From JANXQE01 sp035651635 (lineage in GTDB: Bacteria; Verrucomicrobiota; Verrucomicrobiia; Limisphaerales; UBA8199): a DNA stretch of 27,039 bases. Numbering within the stretch: position 1 is the stretch's first letter; every line of letters begins with the position of its first letter. Position numbers and translations under genes: made by a program. The notes beneath the pieces were generated by a model. The model saw only the letters and a list, made by a program, of their open reading frames with translations. It did no database searches and was not told the origin of the DNA. The stretch lies in assembly GCA_035651635.1 (NCBI GenBank), contig DASRFK010000186.1:1-27039 (forward strand), in the 5' to 3' direction. Positions 6,758-14,958 of this stretch are shown here, piece by piece.

Positions 6758-8275
6758 ATGAAGACTAAGCAGTCAGGCACCGAGGTCCGGCTCACAGGAG
6801 CCCATAACCAAAGCAATGCCTTTCTAACCGTCGAGCCGATTCCCGATAAGCAGCCGTCCGCGGGTTTGTTCATGCGACTGCTGGGGGTGACCTTGCTCCT
6901 GGGGCCGGTCATTGCTGCCCAGGCGGGGGCGACCTTTACCAGCCTCTATTCCTTTACCGGCGGGGACGATGGCTACAATCCCAACGGGCTGGTGCAGGGC
7001 ACTGACGGCTATTTCTATGGCACCGCATTCAACGGCGGCACAAACAGTGATGGCACCATCTTCAAAATCAGCGCGAGTGGGATACTGACGAGTTTATATT
7101 CATTCACTGGCGGCGCTGATGGCGCAAATCCCCAGGCTGCCTTGTTGCAGGCCAGCAACGGCCTTTTCTACGGCACGACTCAGTCGGGTGGCAAGCCCGC
7201 CTTCGGCGCGCCCGCTGGCACCGTTTTCCAGGTCGGCCTCAATGGGGTGCTCACTAACCTCTATTCCTTCAACGTTGATTCCAGCGGCGGTAATAATGGC
7301 TCATACCCTGTGGCCGGACTGGTCCAGAGAGGCGGCGGTTTTCTCTATGGCACGACGCTTGCCGGCGGCACCTATGCCTTTAGCGGAAGCGGCACCAACG
7401 GTTTTGGCACCGTGTTTAAAATCAGCACCAACGGGACGTTCACCCTTTTATACGCATTCAGCGGAGGCAATGATGGCGCGAACCCGTCTGCCGGTCTCGT
7501 TCAAGGCAGCGACGGCCTTTTCTATGGCACAACCCAAGCCGGCGGCTTGAGCAACGCTGGCACCGTCTTCAAGATCGATCCCGATGCGCCGAACCCCGCC
7601 GAGGCGCTGACAAGTTTATATGCATTCACCGGCGGCATCGATGGCGGAGGTCCCCTTGGCGGCCTGGTGCAGGGCACCGACGGCTATTTCTATGGCACGA
7701 CCTACAGCGGCGGCACCAACAACTCCGGTTCCGTGTTCCAAATCAGCACGAACGGGATGCTGACAAATCTGTATTCATTCACTGGCGGCGATGATGGCTC
7801 GAATCCCGACGCTGGCCTGGTTCAAGGCAGCGACGGCCTTTTCTACGGCACGACTCAATCCGGTGGCACGAATGGCGGCGAAGGCACCGTATTCAAAATC
7901 ACCGCCAAAGGGGCGTTCGCCAGTTTGTATTCATTCAGCGGCGGCAACGATGGCGCAAATCCCCAGGCCCTGCTCGTGCAGGGCACCGACGGCTATTTTT
8001 ATGGTACGACCGTCAATGGCGGACGAGGCGGTGCCGGGACCGTTTTCCGCCTGACCGTTGAGCTGGGGCCACCTCGACTGAGTATCATTCGTTCAGCAAC
8101 AAATGTCGTTTTAATGTGGCCTGCTAATCCCACCGGCTTCACTCTGCAATCCGCTACCAGCCTCGTTTCACCGGTCTGGACCACCAACTTTCCCGGCCCC
8201 ATCGTCCTCAACGGTCAAAACACAGTAACCAATCCGATCGCCGGCACCCAGCAGTTTTTCCGGTTGCGCCAATAG
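6758..8275 (+). CDS. Secreted GloVer (TIGR03803) tandem-repeat protein, probable seven-bladed beta-propeller
   Basis: A 505-residue exported protein. A hydrophobic signal segment (MRLLGVTLLLGPVIAAQAGA) begins at residue 39, so either the ATG at 6758 (after a GAAAAGG Shine-Dalgarno-like run) gives a long N-region or translation starts at the ATG at 6872. Seven repeats of about 50 residues follow (6935 to about 8058). Each has the pattern L-T-S-L-Y-S-F-x-G-G-x-D-G...G-L-V-Q-G-x-D-G-x-F-Y-G-T-T...G-G...G-T-V-F-K-I. This is the Gloeobacter/Verrucomicrobia repeat. Seven blades of this size imply a propeller (inference). The last about 70 residues (LSIIRSATNVVLMWPA...FFRLRQ) form an Ig/FN3-like tail common in Verrucomicrobiota surface proteins. 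Ligand and role are unknown. Confidence 0.88.
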   Translation: MKTKQSGTEVRLTGAHNQSNAFLTVEPIPDKQPSAGLFMRLLGVTLLLGPVIAAQAGATFTSLYSFTGGDDGYNPNGLVQGTDGYFYGTAFNGGTNSDGTIFKISASGILTSLYSFTGGADGANPQAALLQASNGLFYGTTQSGGKPAFGAPAGTVFQVGLNGVLTNLYSFNVDSSGGNNGSYPVAGLVQRGGGFLYGTTLAGGTYAFSGSGTNGFGTVFKISTNGTFTLLYAFSGGNDGANPSAGLVQGSDGLFYGTTQAGGLSNAGTVFKIDPDAPNPAEALTSLYAFTGGIDGGGPLGGLVQGTDGYFYGTTYSGGTNNSGSVFQISTNGMLTNLYSFTGGDDGSNPDAGLVQGSDGLFYGTTQSGGTNGGEGTVFKITAKGAFASLYSFSGGNDGANPQALLVQGTDGYFYGTTVNGGRGGAGTVFRLTVELGPPRLSIIRSATNVVLMWPANPTGFTLQSATSLVSPVWTTNFPGPIVLNGQNTVTNPIAGTQQFFRLRQ

Positions 8276-8427
8276 TTGCCAAAGCCTCCGCCACTGTCAT
8301 TTGGGCCTCAAAAGGCCGATTTGCGCTTGAACAATCCAGCCGTGTCGGTAGCTTCGTACTCGGATTTCGTTGTCCGCTTTTTTCTCCGGCACGCGCGATG
8401 GTAGTACGGTCAAGCGGACACACGGCA

Positions 8428-8517
8428 GGAAGGGTGGCTGAGTGGTTAAAGGCACCTGACTCGAAATCAGGCGTTGGGGTAACCCAACCGGGGGTTCGAA
8501 TCCCTCCCCTTCCGCCA
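8428..8517 (+). tRNA. tRNA-Ser (anticodon CGA)
   Basis: A 90-nt class II tRNA. The acceptor stem is GGAAGGG/CCCTTCC, and the D arm contains AGTGGTTAAAGGC. The anticodon stem is CCTGA/TCAGG with loop CTCGAAA, giving anticodon CGA (serine). It has a long variable arm (CGTTGGGGTAACCCAACC), a T arm with TTCGAAT, discriminator G and an encoded CCA. A 9-bp inverted repeat, TGTCCGCTT (8371-8379) and AAGCGGACA (8412-8420), sits just upstream; its role is unclear. Confidence 0.96.
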
Positions 8518-8594
8518 CTAAGCCATTGTAATATAGTCCTGGGCGTTTTTAGCCGTATTGAACGCTTCTAATGCCGGATTCATGGCAATTTGGC

Positions 8595-9137
8595 TTAGGC
8601 GCCCAATTTCACCTTTTTGGGAAAGCCGCTGCAAACCACGGAATGTGGGAGGCGGCTTTCGGAGTGCCCAAAAAAGCTCATATCCCCATTATCTGAGCAG
8701 ACCCATACTTCGCGCGCGCCGGCATCAAAATAGAGGGAGCGCTTCATCGAAAATTCGGCCTCGGTATTGCTCGGCGATTGGACTTCCACGCAGATTTCCG
8801 GCGCAGTCAGAAAACACGGATTGCTGCCCAATGCCTTCATTTGCGGCAGAGAAGCCCACGCCACGTCCGCGGCCTTGACGCCGTCTGCGGTGGAAATTGC
8901 GCATTCTGTGATCACCCTGCCCTGTGGAAGCAGTTGACGCAGGAGGTATGCGATTTCGGCCTGGTAACTTCCGTGGCTGGGTGCCGGAGGTGGGCTCATA
9001 ACCATGTGTCCGAAACGATCGGTTTCAACTCGCCCTTCGAATTTTGACGCCAAAGGATCCACCAGCAGTTCGGCCCAACGGCGCAGGTTGAACTCAGCCT
9101 GGGATTTTTGCGGTGGCAATTCCAGCGTCACTGGCAT
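8595..9137 (-). CDS. Uma2-family (DUF820) putative PD-(D/E)XK endonuclease
   Basis: A 180-residue protein of the Uma2 family, which is abundant in bacteria with large genomes and has a restriction-endonuclease-like fold. Visible family landmarks are the ADVAWAS strand (Asp91), PEICVEVQSPSNTEAE (Glu118, Gln120) and MKRSLYFDAGAREVWVCSDNGDMSFF (133-155). These are the Uma2 counterparts of the catalytic D-ExK core, with a Q in place of the typical K after the Glu. Biological role is unknown for the family; mobile-element or housekeeping nuclease roles have been suggested. It lies 8 bp downstream of a small unknown gene in the same direction, so the two are probably cotranscribed. Confidence 0.85.
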   Translation of the reverse strand: MPVTLELPPQKSQAEFNLRRWAELLVDPLASKFEGRVETDRFGHMVMSPPPAPSHGSYQAEIAYLLRQLLPQGRVITECAISTADGVKAADVAWASLPQMKALGSNPCFLTAPEICVEVQSPSNTEAEFSMKRSLYFDAGAREVWVCSDNGDMSFFGHSESRLPHSVVCSGFPKKVKLGA

Positions 9138-9145
9138 GTCTCAGC

Positions 9146-9418
9146 TTAAACGGCTTTGGTATTCACCGCAACCCAGGGTTTGAGCCGCCAGTCGCATATG
9201 AGCTGAATGTCCACTTTCCCCTTTTCCGGTGGAGCAAGCAAAATGAACCTGAACTTTGCCTCTTCGTCGTCAACTGGCCTTGAGTACTGGACGATTGCGC
9301 CAGCGACCAGGCCATTAAGCGCATTGCGGACGTTCTCGCTTGTGACCTTTTGGCCCGGCGGCGACTTCGTGATGCTCAACCCAGTTTTAGGGTCTTTTAT
9401 CAGCTTGGAAGGCTTCAC
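9146..9418 (-). CDS. Hypothetical protein (90 aa) upstream of the Uma2 gene
   Basis: Starts with GTG and ends 8 bp before the Uma2 start. The protein (MKPSKLIKDPKTGLSITKSPPGQKVTSENVRNALNGLVAG...) has a Lys/Pro-rich N-terminus, then an alpha helix, then alternating beta strands with an aromatic finish (KVDIQLICDWRLKPWVAV). The compact alpha/beta pattern and close spacing suggest a small soluble partner of the Uma2 protein, possibly an accessory or antitoxin-like protein. I do not recognise the family and no DNA-binding motif is evident. Confidence 0.6.
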   Translation of the reverse strand: MKPSKLIKDPKTGLSITKSPPGQKVTSENVRNALNGLVAGAIVQYSRPVDDEEAKFRFILLAPPEKGKVDIQLICDWRLKPWVAVNTKAV

Positions 9419-9486
9419 AGCTTTATTCTACTGACACCCCTTCGAATTTCCAGCCAGCCGTGTTTGCGTAAAAAAGCACCTTCCCC

Positions 9487-9533
9487 TTGACATTCGATGG
9501 AAAGTGGCCCAGAGTTCCCTCGACAGTCGATGG
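9487..9533 (+). promoter_or_regulatory. Candidate PadR promoter with repeated operator-like motif
   Basis: A TTGACA hexamer at 9487-9492 lies 54 bp before the PadR ATG. Two copies of a 12-bp motif, GACATTCGATGG (9489-9500) and GACAGTCGATGG (9522-9533), start 33 bp apart, about three helical turns. The second copy overlaps the palindrome TCGACAGTCGA. PadR regulators commonly repress their own promoters, so these are plausible operator half-sites. A convincing -10 box is not visible. Confidence 0.45.
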
Positions 9534-9545
9534 GAATCGTTGCTT

Positions 9546-9872
9546 ATGCAAAAAATTGAACTCCTCCAGGGAACGTTGGACATGCTGATCTTGAAGGTGC
9601 TGAACCGTGGGCCGATGCACGGTTTTGGGATCGCCGAACGCATCCAGCAACTTTCCAAGGATGTGCTGAGCGTCGGCGAAGGCTCGTTGTATCCGGCGCT
9701 GTACCGACTCCAGGAACGGGGCTGGATCGAATCGGAGTGGGGCCAATCCGAGAACAATCGCCGCGCGAAGTATTATCAGCTTACCAAGGCCGGTCGCAAA
9801 CAATTGGAAACCGAAGCCACCGGCTGGGAACAGATGTGTGCCGCCATCGCTCGCATCATGCAATCGGCCTGA
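9546..9872 (+). CDS. PadR-family transcriptional regulator
   Basis: A 108-residue winged-helix regulator. It opens with the family hallmark LLQGTLDMLILKVLNRGPMHGFGIAERIQQLS (recognition region within residues 6-37). The wing/dimer motif SVGEGSLYPALYRLQERGWIESEW follows (about 42-65), then RRAKYYQLTKAGRKQL and a short helical C-terminus. The ATG at 9546 fits the family start better than the upstream in-frame start. Small PadR proteins are typically found immediately before duplicated orphan permeases, as here: the permease ATG is 12 bp after the stop. It is expected to repress its own operon in response to an unknown ligand. Confidence 0.93.
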   Translation: MQKIELLQGTLDMLILKVLNRGPMHGFGIAERIQQLSKDVLSVGEGSLYPALYRLQERGWIESEWGQSENNRRAKYYQLTKAGRKQLETEATGWEQMCAAIARIMQSA

Positions 9873-9884
9873 CCACTTCAAGGA

Positions 9885-12536
9885 ATGAATTTGGCCCGAA
9901 GAATCCGCACGCAGCTGGCCGGATTGACCAGCAAGAGGCAACTGGACGCCGAGATGGACGAGGAGATGCGTTCGCACCTCGAAATGCGAATACAACAGAA
10001 TATCGCCGCGGGCATGTCGCAGCCTGAAGCGCGTTACGCGGCGTTGAAGCGCTTTGGATGGATGGATTCGATCAAGGAGACGTGCCGCGAGGAGCGTCGC
10101 CTGGCCTGGCTGCACAACTTGCTCCAGGATGCGCGCTACGGCGGGCGGATGCTGCTAAGGTCTCCGGGCTTTACCGGGGTCGCCCTGCTCACTCTCGCCC
10201 TGGGCATCGGAGCGAATACCGCCATCTTCAGCCTGATAAACGCGGTGCTCTTTCGCCCGTTGCCTTTCCGGAATCCCAACCGTTTAATTTGGATAACCAA
10301 CCCCGACCTCGGTGCCCCAGGAATCTCTGGCATGTCGCGCAGCGTCAACGTCCGGGATTGGCGTGAACTCAATCACTCCTTTGAGGACCTGGGCTGCTAC
10401 ATCGCCTGGTTCGGCCGGCAACAAACCATTCTGACCGTCAATGGCGAATCGACCCGAGTCGAGGGAACGTGGGTCGACCGAAAGTTTCTGAAAGTCCTGG
10501 GGATTTCACCGAGCCTGGGCCGTGACTTCCAGGATGAGGACGGCCAGCAGGCGGTCATCCTCACCGATCGCTTTTGGCGGCGGTGTTTCCAGGCCGATCG
10601 CACCATCGTCGGAAAGCCCATCACCATTAGCGGCAAGGCTTGGACGGTCGTGGGGATTCTGCCCTCGACTTTCGATTTTTCCTCTATTTTTACGCCTGGC
10701 TTAGGCGTGGACTTCCTTCGGCCATCGTTGAAATTTGGCGACTTATCGGACAACTCGCACGCAGTGATCGGCCGGTTGAAACCGGACGTGACCCTGCGGC
10801 AAGCCCAACTGGAGTTCGATCGGCTCAACCAACAACTCCGCGCCGCACACCCCGAGCGCGGCGGCTTCGGCGCCACCCTTATCCCATTGCGAGAGCACGT
10901 TAGCGGGCAGTTTCGACGTCCTTTCCTCGTGCTCGCCTGTGCGGTCGGCTGCGTTCTGCTGATTACCTGCGTGAATCTTTCCAACTTGCTCCTGGCGCGG
11001 GCAGCCGCTCGTCGCAAAGAGATCGCGGTGCGCCTGGCGCTTGGCGCGGGTCGCGGGCGGCTGATTCGCCAAATGCTCACCGAGAGCCTCCTGCTGGCTG
11101 GTTGTGGAGCCGCCCTGGGAGTTCCTCTGGCTCACCTGGCAACCATGGCCGTCACCCAATCCCACGCCTTCGGCATCCCGCTCTTGGAATCCGCCCGGGT
11201 CGATGGTTTGGCGCTGGGTTTTGCCCTTCTCATGGGTTGCTCCGCCGGGTTGCTCTTTGGGATCGTGCCGGCACTTCGTTTTTCCCGCCAGGAGTCCCAC
11301 TCTGATTTGAAGGAGGCAGCTCGCGGCTCGAGCGCGGGCAGGGGCGGGCTTCGAATTCGCGAAGGGCTGGTCGTATCCGAAATGGCGCTGGCCTGCGTTC
11401 TGCTCGTTGGCGCTGGGTTGCTCACGCGAAGCTTTGTTCGATTGCTCGAAGTGGACCTGGGATTCCAGCCGGAAGGGGTCGCGACTTGCCGCATTCGAAC
11501 CAATCGCGATTTTAGCACCAACGCCCAGGAGCTCGCGTACTTCGAAGATCTTTCCCAGCGCGTTGCGGCGCTCCCCGGCGTCGAATCCGTCGGTTTCACG
11601 CTCGCCCTGCCTTTTGCCGCGCGCGACGTGGTAAAGGTGCGCGCGGAAGGGGAAACCTATCCCACGGGTGAGTTCCCCAGTGTATTTCTGCAAGGTGGCG
11701 ACTGGGGGTTTTTTAAAACACTGCGCATCCCTTTGCTGGCAGGGCGCTCGTTCGCGCCGCGTGACACGGTTTTTGAATCCACTTTCCGCTCCGGGGCCAC
11801 GCTGCCGGTTCTGGTGAACGAAAAAATGGCTCGCCGCCTGTGGCCGGGCAAAAATGCCGTCGGGAAGATCGTCTTTGTGAATGAAAACGGAAACCCAGCC
11901 AGTAATTCATCCAGGTGCGAAGTGATCGGGGTAGTGGGTAATGTTCGCCAGAACCCGTTGGAGCTCGAAGCCGCGCCGCAAATATACATCCCCAGCGTGG
12001 GCGGACACCTGGTCGTGCGAACCAAAGGCACTTTTGCGGCGCTCGCCCCTGCGGTGCGCACGGTGGTGCGGCAAGTCGGCGGAGATGTCTTGCTCGAGGA
12101 TTTCAAATCTTTAAGTCAGATGGTCGACCAGGTGGTTTCACCCAAGCGGCTCATCATGCTATTGGTCGGCTTATTCTCGCTGCTCGCTTTGCTTCTGGCT
12201 TCGGTCGGCATTTACGGGGTGATCGCTTACTCCGTCACCCAGCGCACCCAGGAGATCGGCATTCGGCTCGCGCTCGGTTCACCGAAGACTCGCGTGCTCG
12301 GCTTGATTATCGGAAAGGGAATGAAGCTGGCTTTGATTGGCTGTGCCACCGGGCTCCTGGCTTCGCTAGGGCTAACCCGGGTGATGCAGGCCCTCTTGTT
12401 TGCCATCAGCCCAACTGACCCGCTGACATTCGCCGCCAGTGGCCTGCTGCTGCTTGGCGTAGCGGTTCTGGCTTGCTGGCTGCCCGGTGTTCGGGCCATG
12501 CGTGTCGATCCAATCGTCGCCTTGCGCCAGGAATAG
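9885..12536 (+). CDS. ADOP-type (TIGR03434) ABC transporter permease, FtsX/MacB-like
   Basis: An 883-residue membrane protein with a cytosolic permease prefix domain (about 1-80, with MDEEMRSHLEMRIQQNIAAGMSQPEARYAALKRFG). Next comes a MacB-like half: a transmembrane helix near 96-120, a periplasmic core, and an FtsX helix cluster around 340-450. A second homologous half follows, with its periplasmic core and final FtsX cluster (about 755-880, containing TQRTQEIGIRLALGSP). Such duplicated permeases with no adjacent ATPase are the acidobacterial duplicated orphan permease class and occur beside PadR genes. The substrate is unknown; MacB relatives drive efflux of peptides, lipoproteins or antibiotics. 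An AAGGA motif directly abuts the start codon, so translation is probably coupled to padR. Confidence 0.9.
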   Translation: MNLARRIRTQLAGLTSKRQLDAEMDEEMRSHLEMRIQQNIAAGMSQPEARYAALKRFGWMDSIKETCREERRLAWLHNLLQDARYGGRMLLRSPGFTGVALLTLALGIGANTAIFSLINAVLFRPLPFRNPNRLIWITNPDLGAPGISGMSRSVNVRDWRELNHSFEDLGCYIAWFGRQQTILTVNGESTRVEGTWVDRKFLKVLGISPSLGRDFQDEDGQQAVILTDRFWRRCFQADRTIVGKPITISGKAWTVVGILPSTFDFSSIFTPGLGVDFLRPSLKFGDLSDNSHAVIGRLKPDVTLRQAQLEFDRLNQQLRAAHPERGGFGATLIPLREHVSGQFRRPFLVLACAVGCVLLITCVNLSNLLLARAAARRKEIAVRLALGAGRGRLIRQMLTESLLLAGCGAALGVPLAHLATMAVTQSHAFGIPLLESARVDGLALGFALLMGCSAGLLFGIVPALRFSRQESHSDLKEAARGSSAGRGGLRIREGLVVSEMALACVLLVGAGLLTRSFVRLLEVDLGFQPEGVATCRIRTNRDFSTNAQELAYFEDLSQRVAALPGVESVGFTLALPFAARDVVKVRAEGETYPTGEFPSVFLQGGDWGFFKTLRIPLLAGRSFAPRDTVFESTFRSGATLPVLVNEKMARRLWPGKNAVGKIVFVNENGNPASNSSRCEVIGVVGNVRQNPLELEAAPQIYIPSVGGHLVVRTKGTFAALAPAVRTVVRQVGGDVLLEDFKSLSQMVDQVVSPKRLIMLLVGLFSLLALLLASVGIYGVIAYSVTQRTQEIGIRLALGSPKTRVLGLIIGKGMKLALIGCATGLLASLGLTRVMQALLFAISPTDPLTFAASGLLLLGVAVLACWLPGVRAMRVDPIVALRQE

Positions 12537-12571
12537 TCCAAGGAACCAAAAGCGTACTCCCCTCCTCAATT

Positions 12572-14209
12572 ATGATACCGATTAAGATCCGATGCGGTTG
12601 CGGACAAAAATACGCTTTTGAGGTTGAGCCCGTTGACGGGCTCATGACTTATGCCGTCGAGTGCCCGGTTTGTGGCATCGATGGCACGGCTGCGGCCAAC
12701 GAGTTGCTCGCCCAGCAACTGGGAGTCTCGCGTTCTTCCGCTCCGGTGCTGCGCGTTGGCCGCCACGACCCCTCGCCAACAGCCCAGCCGCCGATCCCGC
12801 CCAATTTGTTCAACCCAATGGCGACTCGACCCAGTACGCGCCGCAAGCCCGGGAAAAACTGGCTCCGGCCTGTGCTCGGCAGTACGGTCGCCTTGCTCGT
12901 GGTCGGTGCTTTGTTCTGTGCGCGCAGCCTCGTGCAAAGCCGTAAACCAACGATTGTCCGGGCCGCGGCCAGCGACGGACTTCCCCATAGCCTGACGGAG
13001 CTCAATGCCTGGTACGTCGAGCCGCCTGCCGGACAAAATGCCGCCACATTCTTTTCACAGGGTTTCAACGCGCTGCAGATTGCCAGCCTCGACTCTTCGG
13101 ACGTGCCGCTCCTGGGCAAGGGCAAGCTGCCTGCTCTGGGCAGCCCCATGCCGGTGTCGATGAAATCCACGCTCGCAGCCATCGTGAAGTCAAACCGGGA
13201 GGCGTTGCAGTTATTCGCCGATGGCTCGCAATGCGATCAGAGTCGCTTTCCCGTGGATCTGAGCGCGGGTTTCGAAGTGGCCTTCCCACATCTGAGCAAG
13301 ATAATGCCAGCCGGCCAGTTGCTCGAATTGGCCGCCGTCCTCCACGCGGACGCGGGCGACACAAAATCGACAGTTCGCAATGTTTCGGCCGGCCTGGCAT
13401 TAGCCAGTTCACTTAAGACTGAGCCCTATCTGTTTTCCCAATTCGTGCGCACGCGTGTTGAAGCCGTTGCGATCGGCGCCCTGGAGCAAAGTCTGAACCG
13501 CATCACCTTGCCAGCGGAGTCTTCAACGGAAGTTTTGCGCGTTCTACAGAAAATGGAAGATTACGATGCTCGCGGCGAGGCGTTCGGGCGAAGCCTGGCC
13601 GGTGAACGAGTCAACACGATCGCCCTGGTGCGAAACCCAGGACAATTCCTTAAGCTCTTGCCGACGCTCACCGTAGATCTCCCCGCCGAGCGGCGCGACC
13701 GGATGGCGAAGCGTCTCGAAAGCGGCAAAGTCGAGGGCGAAGAGCGTTACCTCGAAGCAGCGACCCAGCAGCTCTTGACCGCTCGCCGACCAGCTTTTCC
13801 GGACCGATTGAAAGCCGACGACTTGGTGCGCCAGCAAATTGACCAGGCCGCAGCCCAGCAGCTTGTTCTTGCCGAGTTTCTGTTGTCCGGAATGAGGACT
13901 GCCGCAGCCAGGGAAGCGGAGTGTCTCGCCTGGTTGCGCTTGGGATTGACCGCCCTGGCACTGGAGCAGTTTCGGCTGACGCACGATAACAGGTATCCCG
14001 CAAACCTTGCCGAGCTGACGCCCGGTATCTTCGCCGCCGCAACCGCGGATCCCTTCGATGGCCAGCCATTGCGATACCGCACAAAAGGCAGCGGCTATCT
14101 CCTTTACAGCATCGGTCCCGATTTGAAAGACGATTCTGGCACGCGCATGAAAGGCAAACAAGGCGACCTCGTATTCCAGGTGGTTGCGCCCGCGAAGATC
14201 GCCAGATAG
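12572..14209 (+). CDS. Hypothetical membrane protein with N-terminal zinc ribbon and pseudopilin-like tail
   Basis: A 545-residue protein starting at the ATG at 12572, 35 bp after the permease. The N-terminus has two Cys pairs (C8-x-C10 and C31-x-x-C34), a zinc-ribbon arrangement. A Pro-rich linker and one transmembrane helix (about 99-121) follow. The large remainder is helical and probably periplasmic. The last about 100 residues (LEQFRLTHDNRYPANLAELTPGI...DPFDGQPLRYRTKGSGYLLYSIGPD) resemble the C-terminal part of type II secretion pseudopilin-like proteins of Planctomycetes/Verrucomicrobia. Function is unknown; cotranscription with the permease is possible. Confidence 0.75.
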   Translation: MIPIKIRCGCGQKYAFEVEPVDGLMTYAVECPVCGIDGTAAANELLAQQLGVSRSSAPVLRVGRHDPSPTAQPPIPPNLFNPMATRPSTRRKPGKNWLRPVLGSTVALLVVGALFCARSLVQSRKPTIVRAAASDGLPHSLTELNAWYVEPPAGQNAATFFSQGFNALQIASLDSSDVPLLGKGKLPALGSPMPVSMKSTLAAIVKSNREALQLFADGSQCDQSRFPVDLSAGFEVAFPHLSKIMPAGQLLELAAVLHADAGDTKSTVRNVSAGLALASSLKTEPYLFSQFVRTRVEAVAIGALEQSLNRITLPAESSTEVLRVLQKMEDYDARGEAFGRSLAGERVNTIALVRNPGQFLKLLPTLTVDLPAERRDRMAKRLESGKVEGEERYLEAATQQLLTARRPAFPDRLKADDLVRQQIDQAAAQQLVLAEFLLSGMRTAAAREAECLAWLRLGLTALALEQFRLTHDNRYPANLAELTPGIFAAATADPFDGQPLRYRTKGSGYLLYSIGPDLKDDSGTRMKGKQGDLVFQVVAPAKIAR

Positions 14210-14342
14210 AATTCGGATTCGACGCGGGATTGCTGCACCGATCAAGGGTCGTCACCCTTGCTTAATCGGCCGCAGGCGCCATCCGGAAAAGTCGACCTGG
14301 CTGAAAGAGGAATTTTACCGACGCCAACCGACCAAACCTATT

Positions 14343-14396
14343 GACGCCAACGGCGTCGCTCATACCAGCCTAGGCCGGAGGCCTAGGGAACGCCGC
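14343..14396 (+). repeat. REP-like element, left of the RAYT gene
   Basis: Two stem-loops in tandem: GACGCC-AAC-GGCGTC (14343-14357) and CCTAGGCC-GGA-GGCCTAGG (14369-14387), joined by GCTCATACCAG. A diverged copy lies in the opposite orientation on the other side of the transposase gene (14959-15011). This is the arrangement known for REP sequences flanking a RAYT. Confidence 0.8.
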
Positions 14397-14461
14397 GGGA
14401 TTTCCGACTTGCGGGCCAACGGCCAGCCTCATATACAAATGTGGGTAAACAAAGGAGCCTT

Positions 14462-14914
14462 ATGCCGCAATCATTGAGCCAAGTCATCCTACATCTGGTC
14501 TTTAGCACCAAAGACCGTAATAAATGGCTCGACGCTCCCGTGGCACCACGAATGTATGGTTACCTGGCCACCGTCACTCGCGACTGCGGGTGTGAGGCTT
14601 ACCGCGTCGGGGGAGTCGAAGATCACGTCCACTTAGCCGTTCGATTAAGTCGAACCATCAGCCAGGCGGATTTCATCGAGAAATTAAAGGTAACGTCTTC
14701 TGCATGGATAAAGAACCAGGGCGAGCGCTATGGTACATTCCACTGGCAGCGCCGGTACGGAGCCTTTTCGATTGGGTTCAGTCAATTGGAAGCTTTAACA
14801 CAGTACATCGACAGTCAACCGGAGCATCACCGCACCAAAACGTTCCAGGAAGAATACCGGGAGATGCTTCGACGGTACCATGTCTTTTTTGATGAACGGT
14901 ATGTTTGGGATTGA
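14462..14914 (+). CDS. REP-associated tyrosine transposase (RAYT, IS200/IS605-like Y1 family)
   Basis: A 150-residue single-strand DNA transposase of the Y1_Tnp family. It starts at ATG 14462 after a good AAAGGAG ribosome-binding site. The N-terminus (SLSQVILHLVFSTKDRNKWL) is typical of the family. The metal-binding HUH motif is His55-Val-His57 (GVEDHVHLAV). The catalytic tyrosine is Tyr115 in ALTQYIDSQPEHH. Both catalytic elements are intact and the length is normal. It is framed on both sides by inverted copies of a palindromic repeat, the defining feature of RAYTs, which are thought to mobilise or maintain REP sequences and are usually domesticated and not self-transposing. Confidence 0.93.
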   Translation: MPQSLSQVILHLVFSTKDRNKWLDAPVAPRMYGYLATVTRDCGCEAYRVGGVEDHVHLAVRLSRTISQADFIEKLKVTSSAWIKNQGERYGTFHWQRRYGAFSIGFSQLEALTQYIDSQPEHHRTKTFQEEYREMLRRYHVFFDERYVWD

Positions 14915-14958
14915 ATGGAGGAAGGCGCGCCTTTGGCGCTTGGGAAGTTTGTTTCGGC

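Noticed and set aside
8297..8518. Minus-strand ORF beginning MAEGEGFEPPV...
   Set aside because: It is antisense to tRNA-Ser(CGA), a well-known source of spurious protein entries.
9423..10115. Long minus-strand frame opposite PadR and the permease
   Set aside because: It is antisense to two well-supported genes and encodes no known fold.
14243..14260. CAAGGGT-CGTC-ACCCTTG hairpin after the zinc-ribbon gene
   Set aside because: The stem is good but no T-run follows, so a terminator cannot be supported.
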